From Pseudomonadota bacterium (lineage in GTDB: Bacteria > Pseudomonadota > Alphaproteobacteria > Rhizobiales > Hyphomicrobiaceae), in the NCBI GenBank assembly GCA_003242645.1, contig QGVC01000125.1, forward strand, positions 1 to 9,068: a stretch of DNA of 9,068 nucleotides, given 5' to 3'. Positions 1 through 6,653 of the stretch are shown here, piece after piece. Below the pieces are notes generated by a model. The model did not search any database. It was not told where the DNA came from and worked only from the letters and a program-made list of their open reading frames with translations. A program made the translations under genes and the position numbers. Position 1 is the stretch's first letter; each line of letters opens with the position of its first letter.

Positions 1-843
1 ACCGGGAATTGACCCAGAAAAGTGTCCCGCCTTCGAGCCACGGTTGCCTTGCAGGGGTAGCAGGAAGTGGCGGACGGCATTCCGGAATTCCGCGCCTTCC
101 CTGGCGAACTGCTCCGCCGTAAGGTCCAGGCCGTGCGTCAGCCGCACATTTGCCCCCTGAAGCCAGCGGAGAAACTTCACGTCGTGATTGCCTGGCACCG
201 CGAATGCCTGGCCGTGCTCGACCATCGCCATGGCGATGCGCAGCACATCGGGGGAATTCGGCCCGCGATCGACGAAATCACCGACGAAAATCACCCGGCG
301 ACCAGGGGGCGTATCGACATGGGCTCTCCGGTCATCGCCGCTGCCCTCAAGATGCACCCTATAGCCAAGCCTGTGCAGCAGCTCTGTCAGCTCATCGATG
401 CAACCATGCACATCGCCGATGATGTCGAACGGGCCATGCTCATGCCGTAGGTCCGAAGGCAACCGCTCGCGCTCGATCTCGAGCTCCGAGACCTGCCAGG
501 GTGCAACCGCATGCGCTGGGCGGAAGCCCGTCGACTCGAGACAACGCCATCTGCGCAGGTCTGAGCGGCTTGCCGGGTCACAGAGGACGATCGCCACAGG
601 TTGAGCGTGGAAAGTCTTGGCGAGCCGGACCAGGTCGATCTGCTTCTGGATGCTTGCCTCGCTGGCCTCGATGGCCACCAGCTCGCGGCGGACCAGCCGG
701 TCCGCTGCCAATTTCGGCCACATCTGCGAAGTCAGGCTGACGATCTCGCTGGGATGGAAGTGCCGCTGGGCGAGCGCCTCGGCACTGGAGGCGTTAGGCG
801 CAACGATCGCGACGAGGCAGAAGTCCGGAATGGTTATCTTCAC
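1..843 (-). CDS. Bacterial polynucleotide kinase-phosphatase-like protein, kinase-dead, 3' part outside window
   Basis: The minus strand is open for 281 codons from a GTG at 843 to the left edge. The start fits the family's usual N-terminus (basic residue, then I-P-D), with a weak GAGGGG about 11 nt upstream. A calcineurin-type phosphoesterase domain is clear: HGPFDIIGDVHG (about residues 136-147), GDFVDRGP (188-195) and GNHD (218-221) carry the metal ligands of the Pnkp phosphatase. Residues 1-125 align with the Pnkp kinase domain, but the P-loop GxSGSGKST is replaced by APNASSAEA (15-23). The Lys and Ser/Thr are therefore lost, the acidic residue about 14 positions later is Thr, and a segment after it seems deleted. 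A 5'-kinase activity is unlikely; phosphatase activity is plausible. Family members can be about 850 residues with a C-terminal ligase, which cannot be judged here. After residue about 265 the similarity seems to stop, so the gene may be truncated. It lies 79 nt downstream of glcF on the same strand; a functional link is not evident. Confidence 0.75.
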   Translation of the reverse strand, partial: MKITIPDFCLVAIVAPNASSAEALAQRHFHPSEIVSLTSQMWPKLAADRLVRRELVAIEASEASIQKQIDLVRLAKTFHAQPVAIVLCDPASRSDLRRWRCLESTGFRPAHAVAPWQVSELEIERERLPSDLRHEHGPFDIIGDVHGCIDELTELLHRLGYRVHLEGSGDDRRAHVDTPPGRRVIFVGDFVDRGPNSPDVLRIAMAMVEHGQAFAVPGNHDVKFLRWLQGANVRLTHGLDLTAEQFAREGAEFRNAVRHFLLPLQGNRGSKAGHFSGSIPG

Positions 844-922
844 CGGCAGGGAAACCCCTCGGGAGACTTGAACTCGACCAACTCGGGAAATCGCGCGGCG
901 GTTCGATTAGCGACACGCGCGC

Positions 923-2302
923 TCACGCACGCAGAAAGTCCTGAAGCGTTCGTTTCACTTTTGGGATCTCCGGCTCCGGCACGTCGCTGACGAACTGCTT
1001 GTAGCCTTCCAGCCCGCGCGGCACCGGGCCGCCATAGGCCCAATCCAGAAGCTCGACCGTATGCACGATCGGGACATCCAAGCTGGTCGCAAGCTGCGTG
1101 ATGCAGCCGATGTTACCGGCGGCGACCAGGTCTGGCTTCACCGAAGCAATGTTAGCGGTTTTCCTATCCCGCAACTGCTCGGCCAGCTCGGGTTGCAGAA
1201 TATTGTAGGTGCCAGCAGACCCGCAGCAGATGTGCCCCTCGGGTATGTCGAGAACCGTGAAGCCGGCATCCCGAAGGAGCTGCTTTGGCTCCTCGGTGAT
1301 CTGTTGGCCGTGTTGCATGGAGCAGGCCGAATGATAGGCGACGCGCAACGACGACCAGCGCTTGGGCGGCCCCAGATCGTACTCCGCCAGGAACTCGGTG
1401 ACGTCCCGCGCCATCTCCGCGATTTTCTGGGCGCGCTGCGCGTAGCCTTCGATCCCGGCGAGCAGATGCCCGTAATCCTTCACCATCGTCCCGCAGCCCG
1501 AGGCATTGATGACGACGGCATCGATCGGCCCGCGGCTCATCACCTTCCACCACGCGTCGACGTTCCGCTTGGCGAAGGCAATTGCCTCCTCCTCACGTCC
1601 CATGTGGTGCACGAGCGCGCCGCAGCATCCGGCCCCGGCGGCAACCTCCACATCCACCCCCCGGCGGGCTAGCAGGCGAATGGTGGCATCATTGATCTCG
1701 GGCCGGAGCACCTGTTGAGCGCAGCCGGCCAGCATGATGACGCGCCCCTTCCGCTCCGCTTGCGTGATCGCCGTGCCAGGGCCGCTGTATTTGGGCGAAC
1801 GGATCCCGCGCTTCGGCGCCAGATCCAGCATTGCCGCCAGCTCCTTCAGGCCTAGCCGGCGCATGAGCTTCTGGAACGGACGGCCAAGGGGAGCGAGCCG
1901 CAATGCAGCACGGAAACGGTCCGGATACGGCACGATCTCGGCGAGCAGCTTCCGCAGCAGCCGCTCCTTCAATGGACGTTGGCTCGTCTGCTCGATGTAA
2001 GCGCGTGCATGATCCACGAGGTGCATGTAGTCGACGCCGCCAGGGCACGTGGTCATGCAGGACAGGCACGACAGGCAGCGGTCCACATGGTAGCGGACCT
2101 CCGGGCTCGCCGGCCCTCCGCGCTCGAACATGTCCTTCATCATGTAGATGCGGCCGCGCGGCGAGTCCCGCTCGTCGCCCAGCAGCACATATGTCGAGCA
2201 AACGGCCGTGCACAGACCGCAATGCACGCACCGCCTGAGGATCCGGTCGATCTCCTGGGTGCGCGGGTCCTGCAGCTGGGCTGCCGTGAAGTTCGTCTGC
2301 AT
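923..2302 (-). CDS. glcF: Glycolate oxidase iron-sulfur subunit GlcF
   Basis: This 459-residue protein is the Fe-S subunit of glycolate (2-hydroxyacid) dehydrogenase. It passes electrons from the flavin subunits GlcD/GlcE towards the respiratory chain at the membrane. The N-terminus holds two [4Fe-4S] motifs, C25-x2-C28-x2-C31-x3-C35 and C76-x2-C79-x2-C82-x3-C86-P. The first lacks the usual proline after its last cysteine (CSTY instead of CPTY). The phrase LLGDERDSPRGRIY (40-53) is a GlcF signature. Two CCG domains follow: C194, C226-C227-G228 and C270; then C327, C359-C360-G361 and C400. There is no signal peptide. The protein is somewhat longer than E. coli GlcF (about 407), partly from the tail after residue 420. 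It is the last gene of glcDEF, starting 30 nt after the glcE stop with a modest purine-rich RBS. The substrate (glycolate or D-lactate) is not provable from sequence. Confidence 0.93.
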   Translation of the reverse strand: MQTNFTAAQLQDPRTQEIDRILRRCVHCGLCTAVCSTYVLLGDERDSPRGRIYMMKDMFERGGPASPEVRYHVDRCLSCLSCMTTCPGGVDYMHLVDHARAYIEQTSQRPLKERLLRKLLAEIVPYPDRFRAALRLAPLGRPFQKLMRRLGLKELAAMLDLAPKRGIRSPKYSGPGTAITQAERKGRVIMLAGCAQQVLRPEINDATIRLLARRGVDVEVAAGAGCCGALVHHMGREEEAIAFAKRNVDAWWKVMSRGPIDAVVINASGCGTMVKDYGHLLAGIEGYAQRAQKIAEMARDVTEFLAEYDLGPPKRWSSLRVAYHSACSMQHGQQITEEPKQLLRDAGFTVLDIPEGHICCGSAGTYNILQPELAEQLRDRKTANIASVKPDLVAAGNIGCITQLATSLDVPIVHTVELLDWAYGGPVPRGLEGYKQFVSDVPEPEIPKVKRTLQDFLRA

Positions 2303-2332
2303 CGTGCCTGACCGCCCCTTTGGCGGATGGAT

Positions 2333-3553
2333 CTAAAGAGAAGCGTACATGCGACCGGGGCTCAGAATGCCCGCCGGATCGAAGGCGGCTTTCAGCCCGC
2401 GCGTCAGCCTTTCAACGCCGGGGTCGAGCGGCTGGAAGACGTCGATCGCGGCGCGCACGTTGGGATCGGCGCGCATCAGCGTTGCATGGCCTCCATACTG
2501 GGCGGTGATCCGACGAATGTCCGTGGCGCCGGCATCGGCTGACTCCGGCACCTCCAACCAGATCAGCCCTCCCGACCAATCGTAGAACGCTTCCACCGCC
2601 ATGTGGCGCCTGACCGCGTCGACGACCTTGGGCCCGGCCGTCGGCTTGGTCGACACGCGCCACAGCGGCTTTGCGCGCTCCTCCTGCAAAACAGACAGCT
2701 GGCGCAGCTCACCCCAGAATGCGAGTGACACATCGTCGCCGAACACCTCGACCGATCCGTATGGTGCCAAGTGCTCGCGAAGTTTTGCGCTGCGGTAGTC
2801 GACGAAGTTGGCCAGGTTCTCCAATCGAATTGCCGTCACCGCCTTGCCTGGGTCGCGGAGCTCCGGCGTCCGCAACCGCTGGGCCATGGCCTGAGGCAGA
2901 TGCACAGCGCCGCTAACCTCGAAGGGCGTGCCCATAACTTGGCACATCACCTCGGAAGCAAGCTCGTCCGTCAATCCAAACAGGACGAGGGTGGCCGTGC
3001 GCTCCGGCTTCGGCACCACCTTGAACGTCACCTCGGTCAAGATCGCGAGCGTGCCCCAGCTTCCGGCCAACCCGCGCGCAACATCGTATCCCGTGACATT
3101 CTTCAGCACGCGACCGCCGGACTTGAACGTCTCGCCGCGCCCGTTGATCGCCCGAACACCAAGGAGATGATCGCGAGCGGAACCGGTCGCCACACGCCGA
3201 GCTCCGGACAGGTTAGTTGCGAACACCGCGCCGATGGTGCCGCGCCCCGCCTCGGCGCCCAGCGCCGGGCCGAGATCAATCGGCTCGAACGGCAGCATCT
3301 GCCCCCGGGCTGCGAGCTGAGCCTCGACCTCTATCACCGGCGTGCCAGCGCGCGCCGACATGACAAGCTCGGTCGGCTCATACAGCGTGATGCCCCGCAA
3401 AGCGCTGGTTGAGATGGTGACCGCTGATTGCACGGGCCGCCCGACGCCCCGCTTGGTGCCGGCACCCATGACTTCGATGGGTCTTTTCCGCTCCGCGGCG
3501 GCGACCACGAGGTTCGCCAGCTCCCACTCCGCTCCGGGTCTGACCGTCGGCAC
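2333..3553 (-). CDS. glcE: Glycolate oxidase FAD-binding subunit GlcE
   Basis: This 406-residue protein is the second flavin subunit of glycolate dehydrogenase. It has a PCMH-type FAD-binding fold over about residues 5-185. Recognisable elements are GAGTKRGVG (30-38), the TIGAVFATNLSG stretch (106-117), ARDHLLGVRAINGRGE (126-141) and KNVTGYDVARGLAGSWGTL (151-169). The C-terminal FDPAGILSPGRMY (391-403) is the usual flavoprotein ending. The start is GTG at 3553; an AAGGAG at 3562-3567 sits 8 nt upstream and overlaps the glcD TAA stop, so translation is probably coupled to glcD. The 12-nt gap to glcD and 30-nt gap to glcF indicate one transcript. It is slightly longer than E. coli GlcE (about 350). 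GlcE is known to be required with GlcD and GlcF for activity in E. coli; its exact role in electron transfer is less clear. Confidence 0.93.
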   Translation of the reverse strand: MPTVRPGAEWELANLVVAAAERKRPIEVMGAGTKRGVGRPVQSAVTISTSALRGITLYEPTELVMSARAGTPVIEVEAQLAARGQMLPFEPIDLGPALGAEAGRGTIGAVFATNLSGARRVATGSARDHLLGVRAINGRGETFKSGGRVLKNVTGYDVARGLAGSWGTLAILTEVTFKVVPKPERTATLVLFGLTDELASEVMCQVMGTPFEVSGAVHLPQAMAQRLRTPELRDPGKAVTAIRLENLANFVDYRSAKLREHLAPYGSVEVFGDDVSLAFWGELRQLSVLQEERAKPLWRVSTKPTAGPKVVDAVRRHMAVEAFYDWSGGLIWLEVPESADAGATDIRRITAQYGGHATLMRADPNVRAAIDVFQPLDPGVERLTRGLKAAFDPAGILSPGRMYASL

Positions 3554-3561
3554 AGATCGCG

Positions 3562-3567
3562 CTCCTT
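3562..3567 (-). promoter_or_regulatory. glcE ribosome binding site overlapping the glcD stop
   Basis: AAGGAG lies 8 nt before the GTG start of glcE, and its first two bases are the last two of the glcD TAA. This supports the GTG at 3553 as start and suggests that ribosomes finishing glcD promote glcE translation. Confidence 0.7.
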
Positions 3568-5014
3568 AGGCCGCGTTGTCGAGCATTACGCGCTCGGCCA
3601 GCGGGAAGACTTTTGCAGGATTGAGCAGCCATTCCGGGTCGAACACGGACTTGATGCGCATTTGCACCAGCAGGTCCGTCTCGCTGAACTGGTGGCGCAT
3701 CAGATCACGCTTTTCGATGCCGACCCCGTGCTCGCCGGTGAGGCAGCCGCCGACTTCGACGCACAATTTCAGAATTTCGGCGCCGGCTTTTTCCGCCTTC
3801 TCCACCTCTCGCGGATCGTTCGCATTGTAGAGGATCAGCGGGTGGAGATTGCCGTCGCCGGCATGGAAAATGTTGGCCACCTTGAGCCCATGGCTGCCGC
3901 AGATCTCCGAGATACGAGTCAGCACCTTCGGAAGCTGCTTCAGCGGGATGGTGCCGTCCATGCAGTAGTACTCGGAAATGCGGCCGATGGCCCCGAATGC
4001 GGACTTGCGCCCTCTCCAGATCTTCGCGCTCTCCGCCGCGCTACTACTCACCTTCACCGTCTTTGGCTTGAACGGCTCGGCGATCTTCACGAGGCGCGCG
4101 AGCAGATCCTCGATCTCCTGCTCTGAGCCTTCGACCTCGACGATCAGCAACGCCTCGACGTCGAGCGGGTACCCGGCCTTGGCAAAAGCCTCGCACACCT
4201 CGATCGCCGGCTTGTCCATGTACTCGATCGCGACTGGAATGATGCCCGAGCCGATGATGGCGGCGACACAAGCACCCGCCGCCTCGCTCGACTCGAAGCC
4301 GAGCAGCATCGGCCGGGCATTCTCAGCCGAACGCAGAATGCGGACCGTCGCCTCTGTGACGATGCCGAGCTGCCCTTCCGAGCCGATTATCAAGCCCAGG
4401 AGGTCGTATCCGGGGGAATCGAGATGAGCGCCGCCGATTTCGACGATCTCGCCATCCATCAGCACCATCTTGACCCCAAGGACGTTGTTCGTGGTCACGC
4501 CGTACTTGAGGCAATGTGCGCCGCCTGAGTTCATGGCGAGATTGCCAGCAATTGTGCAGGCAAGCTGGCTCGAAGGATCGGGCGCATAGAAGAAGCCGTC
4601 CTTGCTGACCGCATTCGTAACGGCGAGATTTGTGATGCCGGTTTGCACAACGGCAATACGGTTGGCGTAATCGACCTCCAGCACCCGATTCATCTTCGAC
4701 ACGCCGACCACTACGGCATCCTCAGCTGGCAGAGCACCGCCGCAGAGCGAGGTCCCTGCCCCGCGCGCGACAACCTTGATGCCATACTGGTGACAATAGC
4801 GAAGGACTGCGCTGACCTCCTCGGTCGACTGCGGCAGCACGACGGCGAGCGGCATTTTCCGGTAGGCCGTCAGCCCATCCGTCTCATAGGCACGCCGGCC
4901 ATCTTCATCGCTGATCACGGCCTCCTCCCCGACAAGAGCCTTCAGGTCAGCGACGATTGTGTCTCGTCGGGCGAGAATTTCCGGACTAGGCTCCGGCAGC
5001 TGAATGGACGACAT
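3566..5014 (-). CDS. glcD: Glycolate oxidase catalytic FAD subunit GlcD
   Basis: This 482-residue protein is the catalytic flavoprotein that oxidises glycolate to glyoxylate and reduces FAD. The PCMH FAD-binding domain covers about residues 55-235, with ARGAGTSLCGGALP (83-96) and CTIAGNLAMNSGGAHCLKYG (153-172), which contact the FAD diphosphate. The C-terminal FAD-linked oxidase domain (about 236-472) carries the conserved HAGDGN (384-389) and GEHGVG (427-432) motifs that line the active site in the VAO/D-lactate dehydrogenase family, plus the WRGRKSAF element (333-340). Length and order match GlcD (E. coli about 499). Start is ATG at 5014, with GAGG a few bases upstream. It is the first gene of glcDEF and is divergent from the cytochrome gene across 262 bp. 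The family also includes D-lactate and D-2-hydroxyglutarate dehydrogenases; adjacent glcE and glcF favour glycolate oxidase. Confidence 0.95.
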   Translation of the reverse strand: MSSIQLPEPSPEILARRDTIVADLKALVGEEAVISDEDGRRAYETDGLTAYRKMPLAVVLPQSTEEVSAVLRYCHQYGIKVVARGAGTSLCGGALPAEDAVVVGVSKMNRVLEVDYANRIAVVQTGITNLAVTNAVSKDGFFYAPDPSSQLACTIAGNLAMNSGGAHCLKYGVTTNNVLGVKMVLMDGEIVEIGGAHLDSPGYDLLGLIIGSEGQLGIVTEATVRILRSAENARPMLLGFESSEAAGACVAAIIGSGIIPVAIEYMDKPAIEVCEAFAKAGYPLDVEALLIVEVEGSEQEIEDLLARLVKIAEPFKPKTVKVSSSAAESAKIWRGRKSAFGAIGRISEYYCMDGTIPLKQLPKVLTRISEICGSHGLKVANIFHAGDGNLHPLILYNANDPREVEKAEKAGAEILKLCVEVGGCLTGEHGVGIEKRDLMRHQFSETDLLVQMRIKSVFDPEWLLNPAKVFPLAERVMLDNAA

Positions 5015-5276
5015 TCGAGCCTCGGGTCATTGTCGCGACGATTTTGCCACCACGGCTTCTAATTGGCACGGCTGCGGTGGAAGGGGCAACCTGGTCGCGT
5101 TGCGATCACCGTTTATGTGGGTCATGACTCGGTTGTTGAGCAGAGCGGCAAGTTCGTCCGCTGGGCGCAGCGCCGCCGTGCTTCATCAAGAGCTGAGCCA
5201 ACCCGACTCGTTACCGCAGGTCCAGGTAGGTAGCGGTACCAATCGGCTCGGAATGACTGATAGAGGAAACGGAACG
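5015..5276. promoter_or_regulatory. Divergent intergenic region between glcDEF and the cytochrome c gene
   Basis: No convincing gene lies here; short open frames have no recognisable protein character. The region must hold the promoter for the leftward glcDEF operon and probably one for the rightward cytochrome gene, since both neighbours read outward. I cannot point to a confident -35/-10 pair. Two 8-bp palindromes of form GTC-NN-GAC are present: GTCGCGAC at 5032-5039, 18-25 nt before the glcD ATG, and GTCATGAC at 5121-5128. They are possible operator halves, but such short palindromes are expected by chance at about this rate. Confidence 0.5.
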
Positions 5277-5663
5277 ATGCACTCAAGGGGATTGATAGGA
5301 TTGGTCTTCCTCGTGGCTGCACTAGGCCCGGCCGCTGCACAGGACGCTGAGAACGGCGAGCAGGTGTTCAGGAAATGCCGTGCCTGCCATCAAATCGGAG
5401 AGGGCGCCAGGAATACGGTCGGTCCGCAGCTCAACAACATAGTCGGAAGGACCGCAGGGTCGGTTGAGGGCTACAATTACTCAAAGGCCAACAAGAAGGC
5501 GGCTGATGACGGCCTTGTCTGGACCGAGGAAAACCTGATGGCCTATCTCGAGGACCCGAGAAAGTTCATGCCGGGAACCAAGATGGTTTTCCCAGGACTC
5601 CGCGATGAGAAGGAACGGAAGGACGTCATTGCATTCCTCAAAAAGTTTTCGCAGCAGCAATAG
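5277..5663 (+). CDS. Periplasmic class I c-type cytochrome (cytochrome c2/c550-like)
   Basis: This 128-residue protein is a small soluble electron carrier. Residues 1-21 form a Sec signal peptide (basic start, hydrophobic core, ending in AAA before Q22). The heme attachment motif is C34-R-A-C37-H38. The sixth ligand is M103 in FMPGTKMVFPGL (97-108), a hallmark of class I mitochondrial/c2-type cytochromes, and GPQLNNIVGR (49-58) is another family element. The C-terminal helix near 109-125 is typical. The ATG at 5277 was chosen because the signal peptide begins there, with GAGG 10 nt upstream; longer in-frame starts would bury the signal peptide. It sits between divergent glcDEF and co-directional lutABC (128 nt before lutA). 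It could accept electrons from a hydroxyacid dehydrogenase or simply serve oxidase respiration; context only suggests the former. Confidence 0.93.
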   Translation: MHSRGLIGLVFLVAALGPAAAQDAENGEQVFRKCRACHQIGEGARNTVGPQLNNIVGRTAGSVEGYNYSKANKKAADDGLVWTEENLMAYLEDPRKFMPGTKMVFPGLRDEKERKDVIAFLKKFSQQQ

Positions 5664-5733
5664 GCGCACGGCCAAGCTCGCCAACGGCCTCTTGGCGCGA
5701 TGGCGGGGCGCGGAATAAAAGCAGCGGAGTTTC

Positions 5734-5756
5734 CGGCGCGGATCTCGTCCGCGCCG
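5734..5756. terminator. GC-rich hairpin between the cytochrome gene and lutA
   Basis: Perfect 9-bp inverted repeat (CGGCGCGGA / TCCGCGCCG) with a 5-nt loop TCTCG. No T-run follows on the plus strand; A/T-rich CAAATAAATTC comes next, so it is not a canonical intrinsic terminator. It could partly end the cytochrome transcript, protect its 3' end, or act in the leader of lutABC. Confidence 0.4.
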
Positions 5757-5775
5757 CAAATAAATTCAAATGATC

Positions 5776-5780
5776 GGAGG
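5776..5780 (+). promoter_or_regulatory. lutA ribosome binding site
   Basis: GGAGG, 11 nt before the ATG at 5792. The spacing is slightly long but it is the only strong Shine-Dalgarno match near this start. Confidence 0.5.
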
Positions 5781-5791
5781 CATTTCGGCCT

Positions 5792-6568
5792 ATGAACGGA
5801 CTCCTGCCCGGCAAGCCACGCGTGGGCCTTTTTGTCACCTGCCTCGTCGATCTGATGCGGCCCTCCGTTGGCTTTGCTGCGGTCAAGTTGCTGGAGCAGG
5901 CTGGCTGCTCCGTCGAGGTGCCGGTCACGCAAACGTGTTGTGGTCAGCCTGCGTACAACACGGGTGACAGGAAGGATGCGGCGGCGTTGGCGCGCCAGAC
6001 GATCTCGGCGTTCGAGGGCTTTGATTACGTCGTCGCTCCCTCCGGCTCCTGCGCCGGTATGTTGAAGCTGCATTATCCCGCCCTGCTATCCGACGATCCC
6101 GAATGGGCGGGAAAGGCGAAGGCCTTCGCGGAGCGTGTCTACGAGCTGATTTCTTTCCTCGTGGATGTGCGCGGCGTCGAGACCGTCGATGCCGAATTCC
6201 AGGGCCGCGTCACCTATCACGACAGCTGCTCCGGGCTCCGCGAGCTTGGGATCAAGGACCAGCCGCGCCGGCTTCTCGCCTCTGTGAAAGGACTAGAGCT
6301 GGCCGAAATGACGGATTCCGAGGTTTGTTGCGGGTTTGGCCGCACGTTCGCTGTGAAGTATCCGGACATCTCCAACGCAATGGTCGAAAAGAAGACCGCC
6401 AACGTGGCAGCGACGGACCCTGATCTGTTGCTTGCTGGCGATCTCGGGTGCCTGCTGAATATCGCCGGGAAGCTCAAGCGCGAGGGCCGCCAGATCGCGG
6501 TTCGCCACGTGGCAGAGGTGCTTGCCGGTGAAATCTCCGACCCGCCGATCGCCGGTTTAGGAAAGTGA
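5792..6568 (+). CDS. lutA: L-lactate oxidation Fe-S protein LutA (YkgE family, CCG domains)
   Basis: This 258-residue protein is a component of the LutABC complex that oxidises L-lactate to pyruvate. It consists of two cysteine-rich CCG domains of the kind found in heterodisulfide reductase and GlcF. The first has C17, C49-C50-G51 and C87; the second has C146, C179-C180-G181 and C220. Phrases such as VGLFVTCLVD (11-20), TCCGQPAYN (48-56), PSGSCAGM (83-90), YHDSCSGLRELG (142-153) and EVCCGFGRTF (177-186) are typical of LutA/YkgE. There is no signal peptide or membrane segment, so it is cytoplasmic or membrane-peripheral. Length matches the family (about 240-260). It heads lutA-lutB-lutC; lutB follows after 85 nt. 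The known B. subtilis system is regulated by a GntR protein (LutR), but no regulator gene is visible here. Confidence 0.93.
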   Translation: MNGLLPGKPRVGLFVTCLVDLMRPSVGFAAVKLLEQAGCSVEVPVTQTCCGQPAYNTGDRKDAAALARQTISAFEGFDYVVAPSGSCAGMLKLHYPALLSDDPEWAGKAKAFAERVYELISFLVDVRGVETVDAEFQGRVTYHDSCSGLRELGIKDQPRRLLASVKGLELAEMTDSEVCCGFGRTFAVKYPDISNAMVEKKTANVAATDPDLLLAGDLGCLLNIAGKLKREGRQIAVRHVAEVLAGEISDPPIAGLGK

Positions 6569-6653
6569 GCAACCTCGCGGCCTTGCCTACCCGATCCCAG
6601 TCGCGCCAAGCTGATTACCCCCGCACGCCCTACGGCGGCACGAGGATTGTCTG

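Noticed and set aside
67..450. 127-codon plus-strand frame opposite the phosphatase
   Set aside because: The minus strand encodes conserved GDVHG, GDFVDRGP and GNHD motifs; the plus-strand frame shows no family features.
3428..4126. 232-codon plus-strand frame across glcE/glcD
   Set aside because: Shadow of glcD and glcE codon bias; the composition is His/Leu/Arg-rich with no domain.
5063..5078. Possible sigma-54 promoter (TGGCAC followed by TGCGG)
   Set aside because: The GG and GC elements are about 7 nt apart rather than the required 10, so the -24/-12 geometry fails.
5004..5276. N-terminal extension of the cytochrome c frame
   Set aside because: The signal peptide begins at the ATG at 5277 with a Shine-Dalgarno just upstream. 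The extension has low-complexity content and would bury the signal sequence.
5671..5696. Inverted repeat GCCAAG/CTTGGC after the cytochrome stop
   Set aside because: Only a 6-bp stem with a 14-nt loop and no T-run; too weak to call a terminator.
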